DNA of 64,000 bases from DAOTWA01 sp963702935 (GTDB lineage: Bacteria; Chloroflexota; Anaerolineae; Anaerolineales; Anaerolineaceae): assembly GCA_963702935.1 (NCBI GenBank), contig OY969772.1, positions 5,303,028-5,367,027 of the forward strand. The letters are read 5' to 3'. How positions within the stretch are numbered: the first letter of the stretch is position 1; every line of letters starts with the position of its first letter. The notes below the pieces were generated by a model, which was not told where the DNA came from, searched no databases, and worked only from the letters and a program-made list of their open reading frames with translations. Positions 47,839-57,744 of this stretch are shown here, piece by piece. Both the position numbers and the translations under genes were made by a program.

Positions 47839-49129
47839 AGGTGATGAGGTTATTTCCAATTTTCGTGAAACAGAAATTGGTAGTATTCCCTTTGATTGGA
47901 ACCTATCAAAACTGTCTGACGTTGCCAGAATTATTGTGAGCAATGTTGACAAAAAAAATAAAGAAGATAAATCTCCAGTGCTTCTTTGTAATTACCTTGA
48001 TGTCTACCAAAATGAATACATTACAAGTGGTCTCGATTTCATGAGAGGCTCCGCGTCAAAAGCAGAGATTGATAAATTCTTTCTTAACCGTGGTGATGTT
48101 TTGGTTACGAAGGATTCCGAAACTGCTGAGGATATAGCAAGTGCTGCTGTTGTTGTCGACACAATTCCGAACCTTTTATGCGGATATCACTTAGCGATTA
48201 TTAGGCCTGACCAAGAACGCATGGATAGTTACTATCTTGCTAAAATATTGCAACATAAAAAGATTCACAACCAATTCGTTGCGAAGGCTAACGGCGTTAC
48301 CCGATATGGTTTAACTATCTCTGTAATTAATAATGCGATAATTCCGGTACCGCCTGCACAGGAGCAATTTGAAATTGCGAGAATCCTTACCACGTGGGAT
48401 CGGGCCATAGAACGCACTCAACGATTAATTGAGGGAAAAAAGCGGTTGAAAAAGGGGTTAATGCAGGGATTACTGTCAGGAAAATTACGTTTTCCGGAGT
48501 TCGGAAAAACAATTCAGAGTGCTGGAGACATTCCAAGTAGTTGGAAGCCATATAAATTATCCAGCATTGTAAATATTGTAAACGGTGGTACCCCCTCAAG
48601 GAATAAACCTGAATATTGGGGAGGTGATATACCTTGGATCGCCGTTGGCGATTTTAGCAGGGTAAATCGACATATAACAGCAACTAAAGAGTTTATTACA
48701 AATCTTGGTTTTCATGAAAGTAGCACAAATCTCCTTCAGCCTGGAGACCTGATCATTTCTGCTCGTGGAACAGTAGGAGCTGTAGCTCAATTATCAAAAC
48801 AAATGGCTTTTAACCAGACAAGTTATGGATTACAAGCTAATCCAGAAATTATATCGAATGATTTTTTATTTTATTTGTTAAGGCAATTCAACTATAGAAT
48901 ATCTGAGATTGCACATGGAGCGATTTTCGATACCATTACTCGCAATTCATTTGACTATGTTAAATTATTGGTACCAGGCGTACAAGAGCAGAAAAAAATA
49001 ACAGAAATTCTCACTCTCATAGACGATTCGATTGAGTTACTCGAATATAAATTGACTACTTTACAAGTACAGCTTGGTGAGGTCAGAAACAAACTAATTA
49101 CAGGCTTGATCCGTGTGAAGCTTTATTAG
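47831..49129 (+). CDS. hsdS: Type I restriction-modification specificity subunit
   Basis: 432 residues, full length with two target-recognition domains. The first ends at IIPVPPAQEQFEIARILTTW and is followed by a coiled-coil spacer (ERTQRLIEGKKRLKKGLMQG). The second ends at KLLVPGVQEQKKITEILTLI with its own spacer. The two-domain design predicts a bipartite asymmetric target. The codon use is very AT-rich even for the island, suggesting exchange of specificity modules. Confidence 0.92.
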   Translation: MGRGDEVISNFRETEIGSIPFDWNLSKLSDVARIIVSNVDKKNKEDKSPVLLCNYLDVYQNEYITSGLDFMRGSASKAEIDKFFLNRGDVLVTKDSETAEDIASAAVVVDTIPNLLCGYHLAIIRPDQERMDSYYLAKILQHKKIHNQFVAKANGVTRYGLTISVINNAIIPVPPAQEQFEIARILTTWDRAIERTQRLIEGKKRLKKGLMQGLLSGKLRFPEFGKTIQSAGDIPSSWKPYKLSSIVNIVNGGTPSRNKPEYWGGDIPWIAVGDFSRVNRHITATKEFITNLGFHESSTNLLQPGDLIISARGTVGAVAQLSKQMAFNQTSYGLQANPEIISNDFLFYLLRQFNYRISEIAHGAIFDTITRNSFDYVKLLVPGVQEQKKITEILTLIDDSIELLEYKLTTLQVQLGEVRNKLITGLIRVKLY

Positions 49130-49139
49130 GAGGGACATA

Positions 49140-50383
49140 ATGATCTTATCTGATTATTTATTATTCAATCATTCTTCTCTAGGTGACGCTCTGCGGGCAC
49201 AACTTGCGAGTGTAACAAAAGAAGTGGATGGGATTTCAAAAGATCAATTTCTATCCAATTCAGACGAACAAATAATTGAACATGTTTGTTCAGAAATGGA
49301 AATTGTTCCGTTGATCATTTATCGAGATCGGATGAGTCTCACCGAACCTCAAGAAACCAGAACGGAACGGCGTGATCCCTTCGGAGATTTGGTCAGGATA
49401 CCTGTGATAAGGATTGATTTGGCAATTCCTTATACAGGTGAATCAGATTTATGGAAAATGCAACCATCGACCTTTACATTCAATCCACCAAGAGGAGATT
49501 ATTCATCTCAAAGAGGAAATGATCAGGCCGGCACTTTGCGGTTTAAGATGGAATTTACCCAAGGGGAATATACGGGTGACGCTATAAATAAAGAGATTGA
49601 AGGAAACTTAAAATCCATCGAAGAATATCTTGGATGGATTAGCGTGACATCGAATCTCATAATCCCCAACTTCAAAACGAGATTAGGCGTCATGTCGCTC
49701 AACGCAGGGAAAGGTTAGGAACAATCCAAAACGTATCCAGAACCTTGAATATCCCAATTCAGTCAAGCGAAGGTGCTCCAGGTCTGGTTCCATTACCTTT
49801 ACAACGAAAAATAGTTCAGCCATTATCATCCCAAGTCCAACGCCCGCCAGAATATACGATATCGAATGAAGATTATGAAAATATTCTCAAAGTGATTCGA
49901 CATGAAGGATGTTCTTACGAACGCACGCCAGAACCCTTTGCAAAGCACGACGAAGAAGAATTGCGCGACATACTAATGTCGCATTTGAATGGTCATTACA
50001 ACGGGTTAGCTAATGGAGAGGCATTCAGAAAAAAAGGAAAAACGGATATTTGCATCGAATTCGAAAATCGGGCAGCATTTGTTGCTGAATGCAAACTTTG
50101 GAACGGTGACCAAAAACTACCTGAAGCTGTCGAACAACTACTTAGTTACTTAACCTGGAGAGATTGCAAAACATCTCTGATCGTTTTCGATAAAGATGTG
50201 GCAGGATTTAAGCAAATCCAGGAAAAAATACCTGCAGTTTTAAAACAACACCCTAACTTTGTTAGGGAAGAAAAAGCACAACATCCCGGTGAATGGCGGA
50301 TGGCGTTTCGATCCTCAGAAGATCCTGATAGGATAATCAGTGTCTATGTATTTCTATTCAATTTATTTGTTTCAAAATCTTAA
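49140..50383 (+). CDS. PD-(D/E)xK-like protein of a kinase-linked cassette, one frameshift
   Basis: About 414 residues after joining two frames near 49645. The second frame reads upstream as DIESHNPQLQNEI, then RRHVAQRRERLGTIQ, then the C-terminal domain. There GKTDICIEFEN and AAFVAECKLWNG give a D-x(n)-ExK pattern, the core of PD-(D/E)xK nucleases, with AVEQLLSYLTWRDCKTSLIV after it. The first half (ILSDYLLFNHSSLGDALRAQ) has no recognised domain. It is translated right after hsdS and heads a cassette with an RNase H-fold-like gene and a kinase. Nuclease activity is inferred from the motif only. Confidence 0.6.
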
Positions 50384-50405
50384 GCATTCTTAAGAAAGGT
50401 TATTT

Positions 50406-50861
50406 ATGAAAGTATTAGGAATTCGAGTTACGCCTCAAGTGGCACGGTATGCTATTGTTGAATATGACGATGGCGTAGCTATATTCATAAATCATGATTC
50501 GGAAAATAAATTAGATTTCCCTGCCGCATTATCTACTATCGCAGATAAATCTAGATGGCTATATATGGAATTGGATCGAATCTTTCCCCAATATCCTGAT
50601 TTGGAACAGATTATTGTTAAAGAAAACGAGTATGGAGGAGAAACAAAAAAACGTAGGGAATTTACCTATTTACTAGGCGTAGTATTTCTTATTGCAGCGC
50701 AGCGAAGCATATCCAGTAGACCGGTTTTATATACACAATTAAAAACCAACGGTGGTCGTGTAAAAGAATTCGCCGAAACAAACATTGGACGATCAACGCA
50801 ATATTGGGATACCCAAATTGCAGATGCTGTTGCTGCCACATGGATTGCAAAAGGGGGATAA
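50406..50861 (+). CDS. RNase H-fold/RuvC-like small protein
   Basis: 151 residues. VLGIRVTPQVARYAIVEY looks like the first strands of a RuvC-like fold, IIVKENEYGG has an acidic residue at the second strand position and YWDTQIADAVAATWIA carries a Asp-x6-Asp-like pattern at the C-terminus as in RuvC. The usual first catalytic Asp is replaced by Arg, so activity is uncertain. It ends directly before the kinase start (0 bases). Confidence 0.45.
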   Translation: MKVLGIRVTPQVARYAIVEYDDGVAIFINHDSENKLDFPAALSTIADKSRWLYMELDRIFPQYPDLEQIIVKENEYGGETKKRREFTYLLGVVFLIAAQRSISSRPVLYTQLKTNGGRVKEFAETNIGRSTQYWDTQIADAVAATWIAKGG

Positions 50862-51941
50862 ATGGGAGGATTAATCTTTAAACAAGGTGAAGTGATTTAC
50901 AAATATCAACTTCAAAACAAGCTGGGAGGTGGTGGTTTTGGCGAAGTTTGGTTAGCTTATGATCGGAGTATTGATACCCAAGTAGCTATTAAATTACTCG
51001 ATGCAAAAACAGTTTCTGTTGATGAAAGGTTAATCGAAGCTCAAATTGGCAATCGGCTCAATCATCAGAACTTGGTAAAAGTGCATTATGCAGATGTGGT
51101 TGACTACAACGGAACGCCCCTTGTCATTATTTCGATGGATTACCACAATCAGGGCTCAATTGTTAGTAAATTGAATTCAGGTAATTTTCTACCCCTTCCA
51201 CAACTGCTTGCTTATTCGATAGATATTCTACGAGGATTGGAATACCTTCATGAACAGAATATGTTCCACAATGATATCAAACCATCGAATATTCTTTTAG
51301 GTAATCATAATGAAGCTATTCTAACTGATTTTGGGATCACATGTTTTTCGCCTGATAAGCAACCTGTTGAACCCAGAAATTTTTACAAATTACATGTTGC
51401 CCCTGAGACTTTGACGCAAAACCAGGTAAGTGTACAAAGTGACGTATATCAAACCGGATTGACAATTTTTCGATTATTAAATGGGATTGGACTCATTCGT
51501 AATAAATTAGCACAGGTCGGAAATTGGGATGATTATTTTATTTTAGTAAAAAAAGGTGAAATTGCTGCTCATCAAGATTACCAACTATTTGTTCCACGAA
51601 ATTTGAAAGCCCTTCTTAACAAAGCCATTGACCCCGATCCTTTCAGAAGATTTTCGTCCGCCTTAGATTTTCGCCGTTCATTGGAAAAAATTTCTTATCC
51701 GGGTTTTTGGACAACCAATTCAACAGGAAAATATTTTGGTCAAGACAGTAGGCACTCTTACTTTTTTGAAGAACTTCCGAATGGTTATCAAACATCATTA
51801 TTCAATGCCTTAAAGGTTACGAAAGATTTAGGTCGAACTACACGGATAACAAGATTTTGCGGAAAAAACCTTTCAGAAAAAGAACTCAATACTTGCAAAA
51901 TAACGTTTATGCAATCCGTCGTAACTGGAAATTTGGGTTGA
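50862..51941 (+). CDS. Hanks-type serine/threonine protein kinase
   Basis: 359 residues. Glycine loop LGGGGFGEVWLAYD, VAIKLLDAK (ATP-anchoring Lys), catalytic loop FHNDIKPSNILLG, DFGI (Mg-binding) and HVAPETL (APE motif) are present. The usual HRD is HND, so the activation-loop Arg is missing, as in kinases that do not need loop phosphorylation. A C-terminal region of about 80 residues follows the kinase. It has no membrane segment. Its place between hsdS and hsdR, after a nuclease-like and an RNase H-like protein, points to a phosphorylation-controlled defence module. Confidence 0.85.
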   Translation: MGGLIFKQGEVIYKYQLQNKLGGGGFGEVWLAYDRSIDTQVAIKLLDAKTVSVDERLIEAQIGNRLNHQNLVKVHYADVVDYNGTPLVIISMDYHNQGSIVSKLNSGNFLPLPQLLAYSIDILRGLEYLHEQNMFHNDIKPSNILLGNHNEAILTDFGITCFSPDKQPVEPRNFYKLHVAPETLTQNQVSVQSDVYQTGLTIFRLLNGIGLIRNKLAQVGNWDDYFILVKKGEIAAHQDYQLFVPRNLKALLNKAIDPDPFRRFSSALDFRRSLEKISYPGFWTTNSTGKYFGQDSRHSYFFEELPNGYQTSLFNALKVTKDLGRTTRITRFCGKNLSEKELNTCKITFMQSVVTGNLG

Positions 51942-51974
51942 CATGAGGATTCACAAGAAAGGAATAATCAATTA

Positions 51975-54900
51975 ATGGAAAATTTTGAATTTTCTGAACA
52001 TACACGCTCCCAGCTCCCAGCGCTGCACTTGCTGCAGAACCTGGGGTATATCTACCTATCCCCGCGCGAATCCCTGTCGCTGCGCGGTGGACGAGCTGAT
52101 GCGGTCTTATTGGAAGGTGTTTTGCTGGATTGGCTGGCAAAACATAACGAAATCCAATATCATGACCAGCGCTATCCCTTTTCGGAAGGGAACATTCACG
52201 CTGCCATCCAGGTTCTCAAAGAAACCTTGGCGATTGGGCTGCTTCGTACTAATGAAACTATTTTTGATCTAATCAGCCTGGGGAAGAGCCTGCAACAGTC
52301 CATCAATGGAAACTTGAAAAGTTTCAGCCTGCACTATATCGATTGGGAACATCCCGAAAACAATGTTTACCATGTGGCAGAAGAGTTTGCGGTGGAACGC
52401 CACGGTAGTCATGAAACCCGCCGGCCGGATTTGGTTTTGTTCGTCAATGGCATCCCTTTCTGCGTGATCGAATGTAAATCTCCAGATATCAAGGATCCGA
52501 TTTCCCAGACAATCTCTCAACAGATTCGAAACCAGAAAGAGGATGAAATCCCCGCCTTGTTTCAATACGTACAAATGATGCTGGCTGTTTCTGGCAATGA
52601 AGCCAAATATGCCACGGTAGGAACGGCCGTAAAGTTCTGGAGCGTCTGGAAAGAGGAAGGTAAAGATTTTGAAACCGCTGTAAAAACCGCGGTGGATCAA
52701 CCATTAAGTCGTGAACAGATTCAAAACCTGTACGAGGCATTCCCCGGGAAGCACCGTATGGAAGCAGTGAACAGCTTGAACCTGCCCCGCATCGTTAACG
52801 CGCAAGATCGGGCGATCTATTCACTTTGCCTGCCTGAGCGATTGCTTGAATTGGCTTATGGGTTTACTCTCTTCGATGCTGGTGAAAAGAAAATCGCTCG
52901 TTACCAGCAATATTTCTGCGTCAAGAAAATCATGCGGCGTATTTATGAGCGCGACTCAGAAGGCAGACGTTCCGGTGGCCTGGTCTGGCACACCCAGGGC
53001 AGCGGCAAATCCCTCACCATGGTCTTTCTGGCGAAGGCTATTGCGATGCGTCCCGATATTCCAGATTATAAAATTGTGCTGGTTACAGACCGGGTCGATC
53101 TGGATGATCAGATTTACAGGACCTTTCATGCTTGTGGAAAAGAAGTTGAACAAGCCAAGACCGGTAAAGACCTGGCTGAGATGCTACGAGAGAGCAAACA
53201 GCGCATTATTACTACGGTTATCGATAAATTTGATGCAGCTGTGGGACGTCAAAATGCGCGCAATGATAACCCCAACATCTTTGTGCTGGTTGATGAAGGG
53301 CACCGTACTCAATATGGCTCCATGCATGCCCGCATGCGCCAGGCGCTCCCCGAGGCCTGTTACATCGGCTTTACCGGCACACCGGTGATGAAAAAGGATC
53401 ACGATACCGTTCGCCAATTTGGCGGCTTAATTGATACCTATACCATCACCCGCGCCGTTGAAGACAAAAATGTTGTGCCATTATTGTATGAAGGCCGGCA
53501 CGTGGATCAACAAGTGGACTCAAAGGCAGTTGACACCTGGTTCGAACGCATCACACAGGATTTATCCACCCCACAAATTGCGGATTTGAAAGCCAAGTAT
53601 TCCACCACTGACCAGCTCAATAAAACTGCGCAAAAAGTCCAGCGGATCGCCTGGGATATCAGTACCCATTATCGCGACAATTGGCAGGGAACAGGTTTCA
53701 AAGGCCAGTTGGTTGCCACAGACAAAGCCACCGCTCTTTTATATAAGCAGTTCCTGGATGAATTTTGCATGGTTACATCTGAAGTGCTCATCTCTCCCCC
53801 AGATGAACGTGAAGGCGAGGAGGACCTTTACCAGGAAAATGTTCTAGCTGTTCAGCGTTTCTGGAAAGGGATGATGGAAAAGTATGGCAGCGAACGTGAA
53901 TACAACAAACAAATTATCAATACTTTCAAGAATGGTGAATCACCTGAAATCATCATTGTGGTTGATAAGCTTCTGACCGGATTTGACGCACCCCGAGATA
54001 CTGTGCTTTATCTAACCCGTAACCTTAAGGATCATACCCTTCTGCAAGCCATTGCCAGAGTAAATCGTTTATATGAGGGAAAGGATTACGGGTATATCCT
54101 GGATTATTATGGCGTGTTAGCCAACTTAAGCCAGGCTTTGGATCTATATAACTCCCTGCCGGAATTTGATTCAGAAGACCTGGTTGGTATCCTGACGGAT
54201 ATCAGCGAGCCTATCTCGCAGTTAGGGCAAGCTCATTCAGTGTTGTGGGACACCTTCAAAGAGATCAAGAACCGCCGCGATGCGGAGGCTTACGAAATTC
54301 TACTAGCGGATGATGCCTTACGGGAGAAATTTTATGAACGGTTATCGAAATATTCGAAGATATTATCGATTGCCTTATCGAGTGTTAAGTTCCTGGAAGA
54401 GACCCTTCCTGAAAAGATTGAGCAATACCGGAGCGATCTGAAATTTTTCTCAAAATTAAAGGCATCTGTTCAGCGTCGCTATGCTGAGGTAGTGGATTTC
54501 TCACAATATGAACCGCGTATCCAGAAACTGCTGGATACTCATGTTGGTACTGGTGATGTGGAGCAAATCACCTCCCTGGTGAACATCTTTGATCAGAAAG
54601 CTTTCGCTGATGAGGTGGAAAAACTACATTCTGATGCCGCCAAGGCTGATACTATTGCCCATCGCACGCAGAAGACCATCTATGAGCGCATGGAGCAAGA
54701 CCCCGTATTTTACAAACGCTTTTCAGAGATATTGAAAGAAGCCATTAAAGCTTACCGGGATGAACGTCTCCGTGAAAAGGATTACCTGGCGCAGGTCTCT
54801 GAGATTATGCAAGCTGTCCTGAATCGAACGGGAGATAATGTTCCGGTACGGTTGAATGGGCATGAGGTTGCAAAAGCATATTATGGAATTGTCAAAGAGA

Positions 54901-55154
54901 CAATTCAACCAGGCGAATCTGGAGAAGATCATAGTGAAGCCTTTGCCAGAGCTGCCTTGGAAGCGGAAAACATCGTTGAAAGAAACCGGATCGTCAATTG
55001 GGCAGATAATATTGATGTTCAAAACCGGATGCGGATCGAAATTGAGGATATGTTATTCGATTGGAAAGATAAGGAAGGGATTGAACTTACTTTTGATGAA
55101 ATCGATCGGATTCTAGATCAGTCTATTGATGTTGCTCGCGTCAGATGTCCCTAA
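51975..55154 (+). CDS. hsdR: Type I restriction endonuclease, translocase subunit
   Basis: 1,059 residues. The PD-(D/E)xK nuclease lies at about 150-170 (RRPDLVLFVNGIPFCVIECK). The SF2 helicase motor follows: HTQGSGKSLTMVFLAKAI (Walker A), VLVTDRVDLDDQIYRTF, VLVDEGHRTQ (DEAD-like), YIGFTGTPVMKK (motif III) and ARVNRLYEGKDYG (motif VI region). A long helical C-terminal domain completes it. It cuts unmethylated DNA after translocation. It is separated from the other hsd genes by the kinase cassette, and overlaps the peptidase frame at its end. Confidence 0.95.
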   Translation: MENFEFSEHTRSQLPALHLLQNLGYIYLSPRESLSLRGGRADAVLLEGVLLDWLAKHNEIQYHDQRYPFSEGNIHAAIQVLKETLAIGLLRTNETIFDLISLGKSLQQSINGNLKSFSLHYIDWEHPENNVYHVAEEFAVERHGSHETRRPDLVLFVNGIPFCVIECKSPDIKDPISQTISQQIRNQKEDEIPALFQYVQMMLAVSGNEAKYATVGTAVKFWSVWKEEGKDFETAVKTAVDQPLSREQIQNLYEAFPGKHRMEAVNSLNLPRIVNAQDRAIYSLCLPERLLELAYGFTLFDAGEKKIARYQQYFCVKKIMRRIYERDSEGRRSGGLVWHTQGSGKSLTMVFLAKAIAMRPDIPDYKIVLVTDRVDLDDQIYRTFHACGKEVEQAKTGKDLAEMLRESKQRIITTVIDKFDAAVGRQNARNDNPNIFVLVDEGHRTQYGSMHARMRQALPEACYIGFTGTPVMKKDHDTVRQFGGLIDTYTITRAVEDKNVVPLLYEGRHVDQQVDSKAVDTWFERITQDLSTPQIADLKAKYSTTDQLNKTAQKVQRIAWDISTHYRDNWQGTGFKGQLVATDKATALLYKQFLDEFCMVTSEVLISPPDEREGEEDLYQENVLAVQRFWKGMMEKYGSEREYNKQIINTFKNGESPEIIIVVDKLLTGFDAPRDTVLYLTRNLKDHTLLQAIARVNRLYEGKDYGYILDYYGVLANLSQALDLYNSLPEFDSEDLVGILTDISEPISQLGQAHSVLWDTFKEIKNRRDAEAYEILLADDALREKFYERLSKYSKILSIALSSVKFLEETLPEKIEQYRSDLKFFSKLKASVQRRYAEVVDFSQYEPRIQKLLDTHVGTGDVEQITSLVNIFDQKAFADEVEKLHSDAAKADTIAHRTQKTIYERMEQDPVFYKRFSEILKEAIKAYRDERLREKDYLAQVSEIMQAVLNRTGDNVPVRLNGHEVAKAYYGIVKETIQPGESGEDHSEAFARAALEAENIVERNRIVNWADNIDVQNRMRIEIEDMLFDWKDKEGIELTFDEIDRILDQSIDVARVRCP

Positions 55155-55905
55155 ACCAAAGGCGCTTAAGGTGATTACAAAAAATAATGAAAGCTCAATA
55201 ATGATAACCGTATCCTATTCCAATCTCCAAATCCCCGTCACAGTATGGTTTGAAGTGCGGAATCGCTTAAGAATCACGGTTCAGCCAGATAAAAGTATAG
55301 TTGCGAAAGCGCCACTTGATCATACAATAGCGGAAGTGCAAGCAAAACTCGAAAAACGTGCTCCATGGATAATCCATCAATTGGAATACTTTGACCAGTA
55401 CCACCCCATATTGCCTGAACGCCAATATGTGAGTGGTGAAACGCACTACTATTTGGGCCGGCAGTATCGGCTAAAGGTGATGGCTGGCAGCGAAAATGAC
55501 GTGAAACTTATCGGGAAGTTTTTTATATTAACAACAACCCAAACTGAAAACCTTGAACGAAAACAACAATTATTGCAGGACTGGTATACCAGACACGCCA
55601 GGGTATTAATCCAGAACCGAGTGTCACTGTTTGTCGACCGGGGATTTGAGCTTGGCGCACAAAAACCTGAGGTTAAGTATCGCAGGATGAACAAACGTTG
55701 GGGAAGTTGTACACCTGCCGGAGTGATTACATTCAATACGGAACTAATCAAGGCACCGACTCATTGTATTGATTACGTGGTTCTTCATGAATTATGCCAT
55801 CTAGTGCATGAAGGCCACAGCGCGAAGTTTTATCACTTGCTGGATGTGTTAATGCCGGATTGGAAAAAGCGGAAAGAACGATTGGAAAAGGTGATCCTAG
55901 TATAG
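55126..55905 (+). CDS. YgjP-like zinc metallopeptidase (DUF45/WLM-type)
   Basis: 259 residues from ATG inside the hsdR end; an ATG at 55201 is an alternative start nearer the conserved region. The zinc motif is clear: VVLHELCHLVHEGHSAKFY (HExxH with a downstream His), preceded by RRMNKRWGSCTPAGVITFN. YgjP-like genes are common passengers of type I restriction loci; the substrate is unknown. Confidence 0.85.
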   Translation: MMLLASDVPKPKALKVITKNNESSIMITVSYSNLQIPVTVWFEVRNRLRITVQPDKSIVAKAPLDHTIAEVQAKLEKRAPWIIHQLEYFDQYHPILPERQYVSGETHYYLGRQYRLKVMAGSENDVKLIGKFFILTTTQTENLERKQQLLQDWYTRHARVLIQNRVSLFVDRGFELGAQKPEVKYRRMNKRWGSCTPAGVITFNTELIKAPTHCIDYVVLHELCHLVHEGHSAKFYHLLDVLMPDWKKRKERLEKVILV

Positions 55906-56012
55906 AGATAGAATTTGGAATACGTTGTTTTAGGTCGATCTACAAACCGATTTTGGTAGCTTAAGAGTAATTCAGAGCCAAAACCCAGAATGGTATAGAA
56001 AAGGGAGAACTA

Positions 56013-57365
56013 ATGATCATGCCAACAGAACCGATTGACGGATTTGATGAATTAATCGAAGACGAATTAATATTGACGGACGAAAATGGGGACGAGCCGG
56101 CTAATGAACGTCGAAGAATTTTTACAGACAAGTTAGATCCTCCGATTGATTCCCTATTCTTGAAGAACAAGCGTGGCGATCTGATATTGGATCCTATATT
56201 TCAACGCCGTCCGGTATGGGATCTGGCTCGTTGCAGCCGGCTGATTGAATTGGTAATTCTCGAAGTGCCATTACCAGTGTTCTACCTTGCAGAAAGTAAA
56301 GATGGTACTGAGGAAGTGATTGATGGTCAACAGCGACTCCGAGTATTCTTTAATTATTTGGACAATTCCTACTCCTTAACAGGCCTAAAAGCCTTACCAC
56401 AACTCAACGGTAGATATTTCCGAGATCTTGAAAAACCCACTCAAAAATTGATCTTGGGGTATTCAATCCGCACAGTCATATTCAAAAAAGAGTTGGATGA
56501 GAATCTCCGATTTGAGATTTTCGAACGATTGAACACCGGCGCAATGCCTTTAAATGACCAGGAACTGCGGAATTGTATTTACCGAGGCAAATACAACGAA
56601 TTGTTGATTGAACTCTCCTCTGATCCCGATTACATGGCTATCATGGGGCTTAAAGCACCTGAGAAACGTATGAAGGATGTTGAATATGTATTACGCTTTG
56701 CAGCGTTTTATCATGCTACTTACCTGAAATACAAACCCTCGATGGCGCGTTTTCTAAATGAGGATATGAAAAAACATCAAACTATTTCGGATGAGGATGC
56801 CACGAAACTCCGTAAAGCATTCAAGAACAGTGTGACGCTCATTCGATCATTGTTGGGAACCAATGCTTTTCATCGTTATTATCGCGGGGACGATGAGAAC
56901 AACAATGGATATTGGGAACCCAAACAGTTTAATGCCTCCCTATTCGATATATTGATGTGGGGATTTACAAATTATGATAAGAATTTAGTTATGGCAAATC
57001 TTGATGCAATTAGAGAAGCATGGATAGCCATAATGACTGATGATCCAGATTTTATTGCATCCATCCAATTATCTACAAGTTCGTTGAAAAGTGTGACCTA
57101 CCGTTTTGATGCATGGCGAAAAGTTTTAAACGAAGTGCTAACGCCTTCATCAGTACAACCAAGATGTTTCACACGGATATTGAAACAAAAGCTATACGAA
57201 GCTAATCCGACTTGCCAGATATGCAACCAACAAATAGCTGAAGTCGATGATGCAGCCGTTGATCACATTGAACAATACTGGCTCGGTGGAAAAACCATTC
57301 CAGAAAATGCACGTCTAACCCATCGTTATTGTAATTGGGCAAGATCGAAGAAGGACAATGGCTGA
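56013..57365 (+). CDS. DUF262 domain protein with C-terminal HNH nuclease (GmrSD-like)
   Basis: 450 residues. DUF262 signatures FQRRPVWDLARCSRLIELV and EEVIDGQQRLRVFFNY (ParB-like nucleotide-hydrolysing site) occupy the N-terminal half. The C-terminal end has CQICNQQIAEVDDAAVDHIE, then GGKTIPENARLTHRYCN, an HNH nuclease with a zinc-binding Cys pair. The combination resembles GmrSD-type modification-dependent restriction and SspE-like defence proteins. It has its own ribosome site about 110 bases after the peptidase and stands apart from the hsd operon. Confidence 0.85.
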   Translation: MIMPTEPIDGFDELIEDELILTDENGDEPANERRRIFTDKLDPPIDSLFLKNKRGDLILDPIFQRRPVWDLARCSRLIELVILEVPLPVFYLAESKDGTEEVIDGQQRLRVFFNYLDNSYSLTGLKALPQLNGRYFRDLEKPTQKLILGYSIRTVIFKKELDENLRFEIFERLNTGAMPLNDQELRNCIYRGKYNELLIELSSDPDYMAIMGLKAPEKRMKDVEYVLRFAAFYHATYLKYKPSMARFLNEDMKKHQTISDEDATKLRKAFKNSVTLIRSLLGTNAFHRYYRGDDENNNGYWEPKQFNASLFDILMWGFTNYDKNLVMANLDAIREAWIAIMTDDPDFIASIQLSTSSLKSVTYRFDAWRKVLNEVLTPSSVQPRCFTRILKQKLYEANPTCQICNQQIAEVDDAAVDHIEQYWLGGKTIPENARLTHRYCNWARSKKDNG

Positions 57366-57455
57366 AAAGTTTAATCACTATTGGGTTTTTCCGAGAAGGT
57401 AATTCAGGGATTATGATGATCGAAAACGGTAATCCAATTAAAATGTACGGAAACC

Positions 57456-57743
57456 TTACTTCGCTTCCAGCACCAACTTGACTTCAATTCTAGCATCTAA
57501 AGCCGCGGCTACTTTTTGTAAGAAAGAAATACTTGGAACACTCGATCCATTTTCCAAGCGTGCAATCGAAGGCTGGCGTGTACCAACCAATTCAGCTAAT
57601 TGAGTTTGAGTTAAGCCACGTAAAATGCGCAGCCGAGCTATCTGATATCCGGGTTCAAGCGCTTCAGCTGCCGCTACAAAATCAGGGTTTTTGAGTTTTT
57701 CTGCTTCCCAATCTTCAAATCGAGTCAACTCTTTTCGAAACAT
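57456..57743 (-). CDS. higA: HigA-like antitoxin (XRE helix-turn-helix)
   Basis: 95 residues from ATG with GAGGTG upstream; a GTG at 57755 is an alternative. ILRGLTQTQLAELVGTRQPS is an XRE helix-turn-helix, and the basic-then-hydrophobic tail (AALDARIEVKLVLEAK) is typical of HigA antitoxins. It is translated after the toxin and probably represses the promoter through the palindrome at 58091-58108. Confidence 0.85.
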   Translation of the reverse strand: MFRKELTRFEDWEAEKLKNPDFVAAAEALEPGYQIARLRILRGLTQTQLAELVGTRQPSIARLENGSSVPSISFLQKVAAALDARIEVKLVLEAK

Positions 57744-57744
57744 A

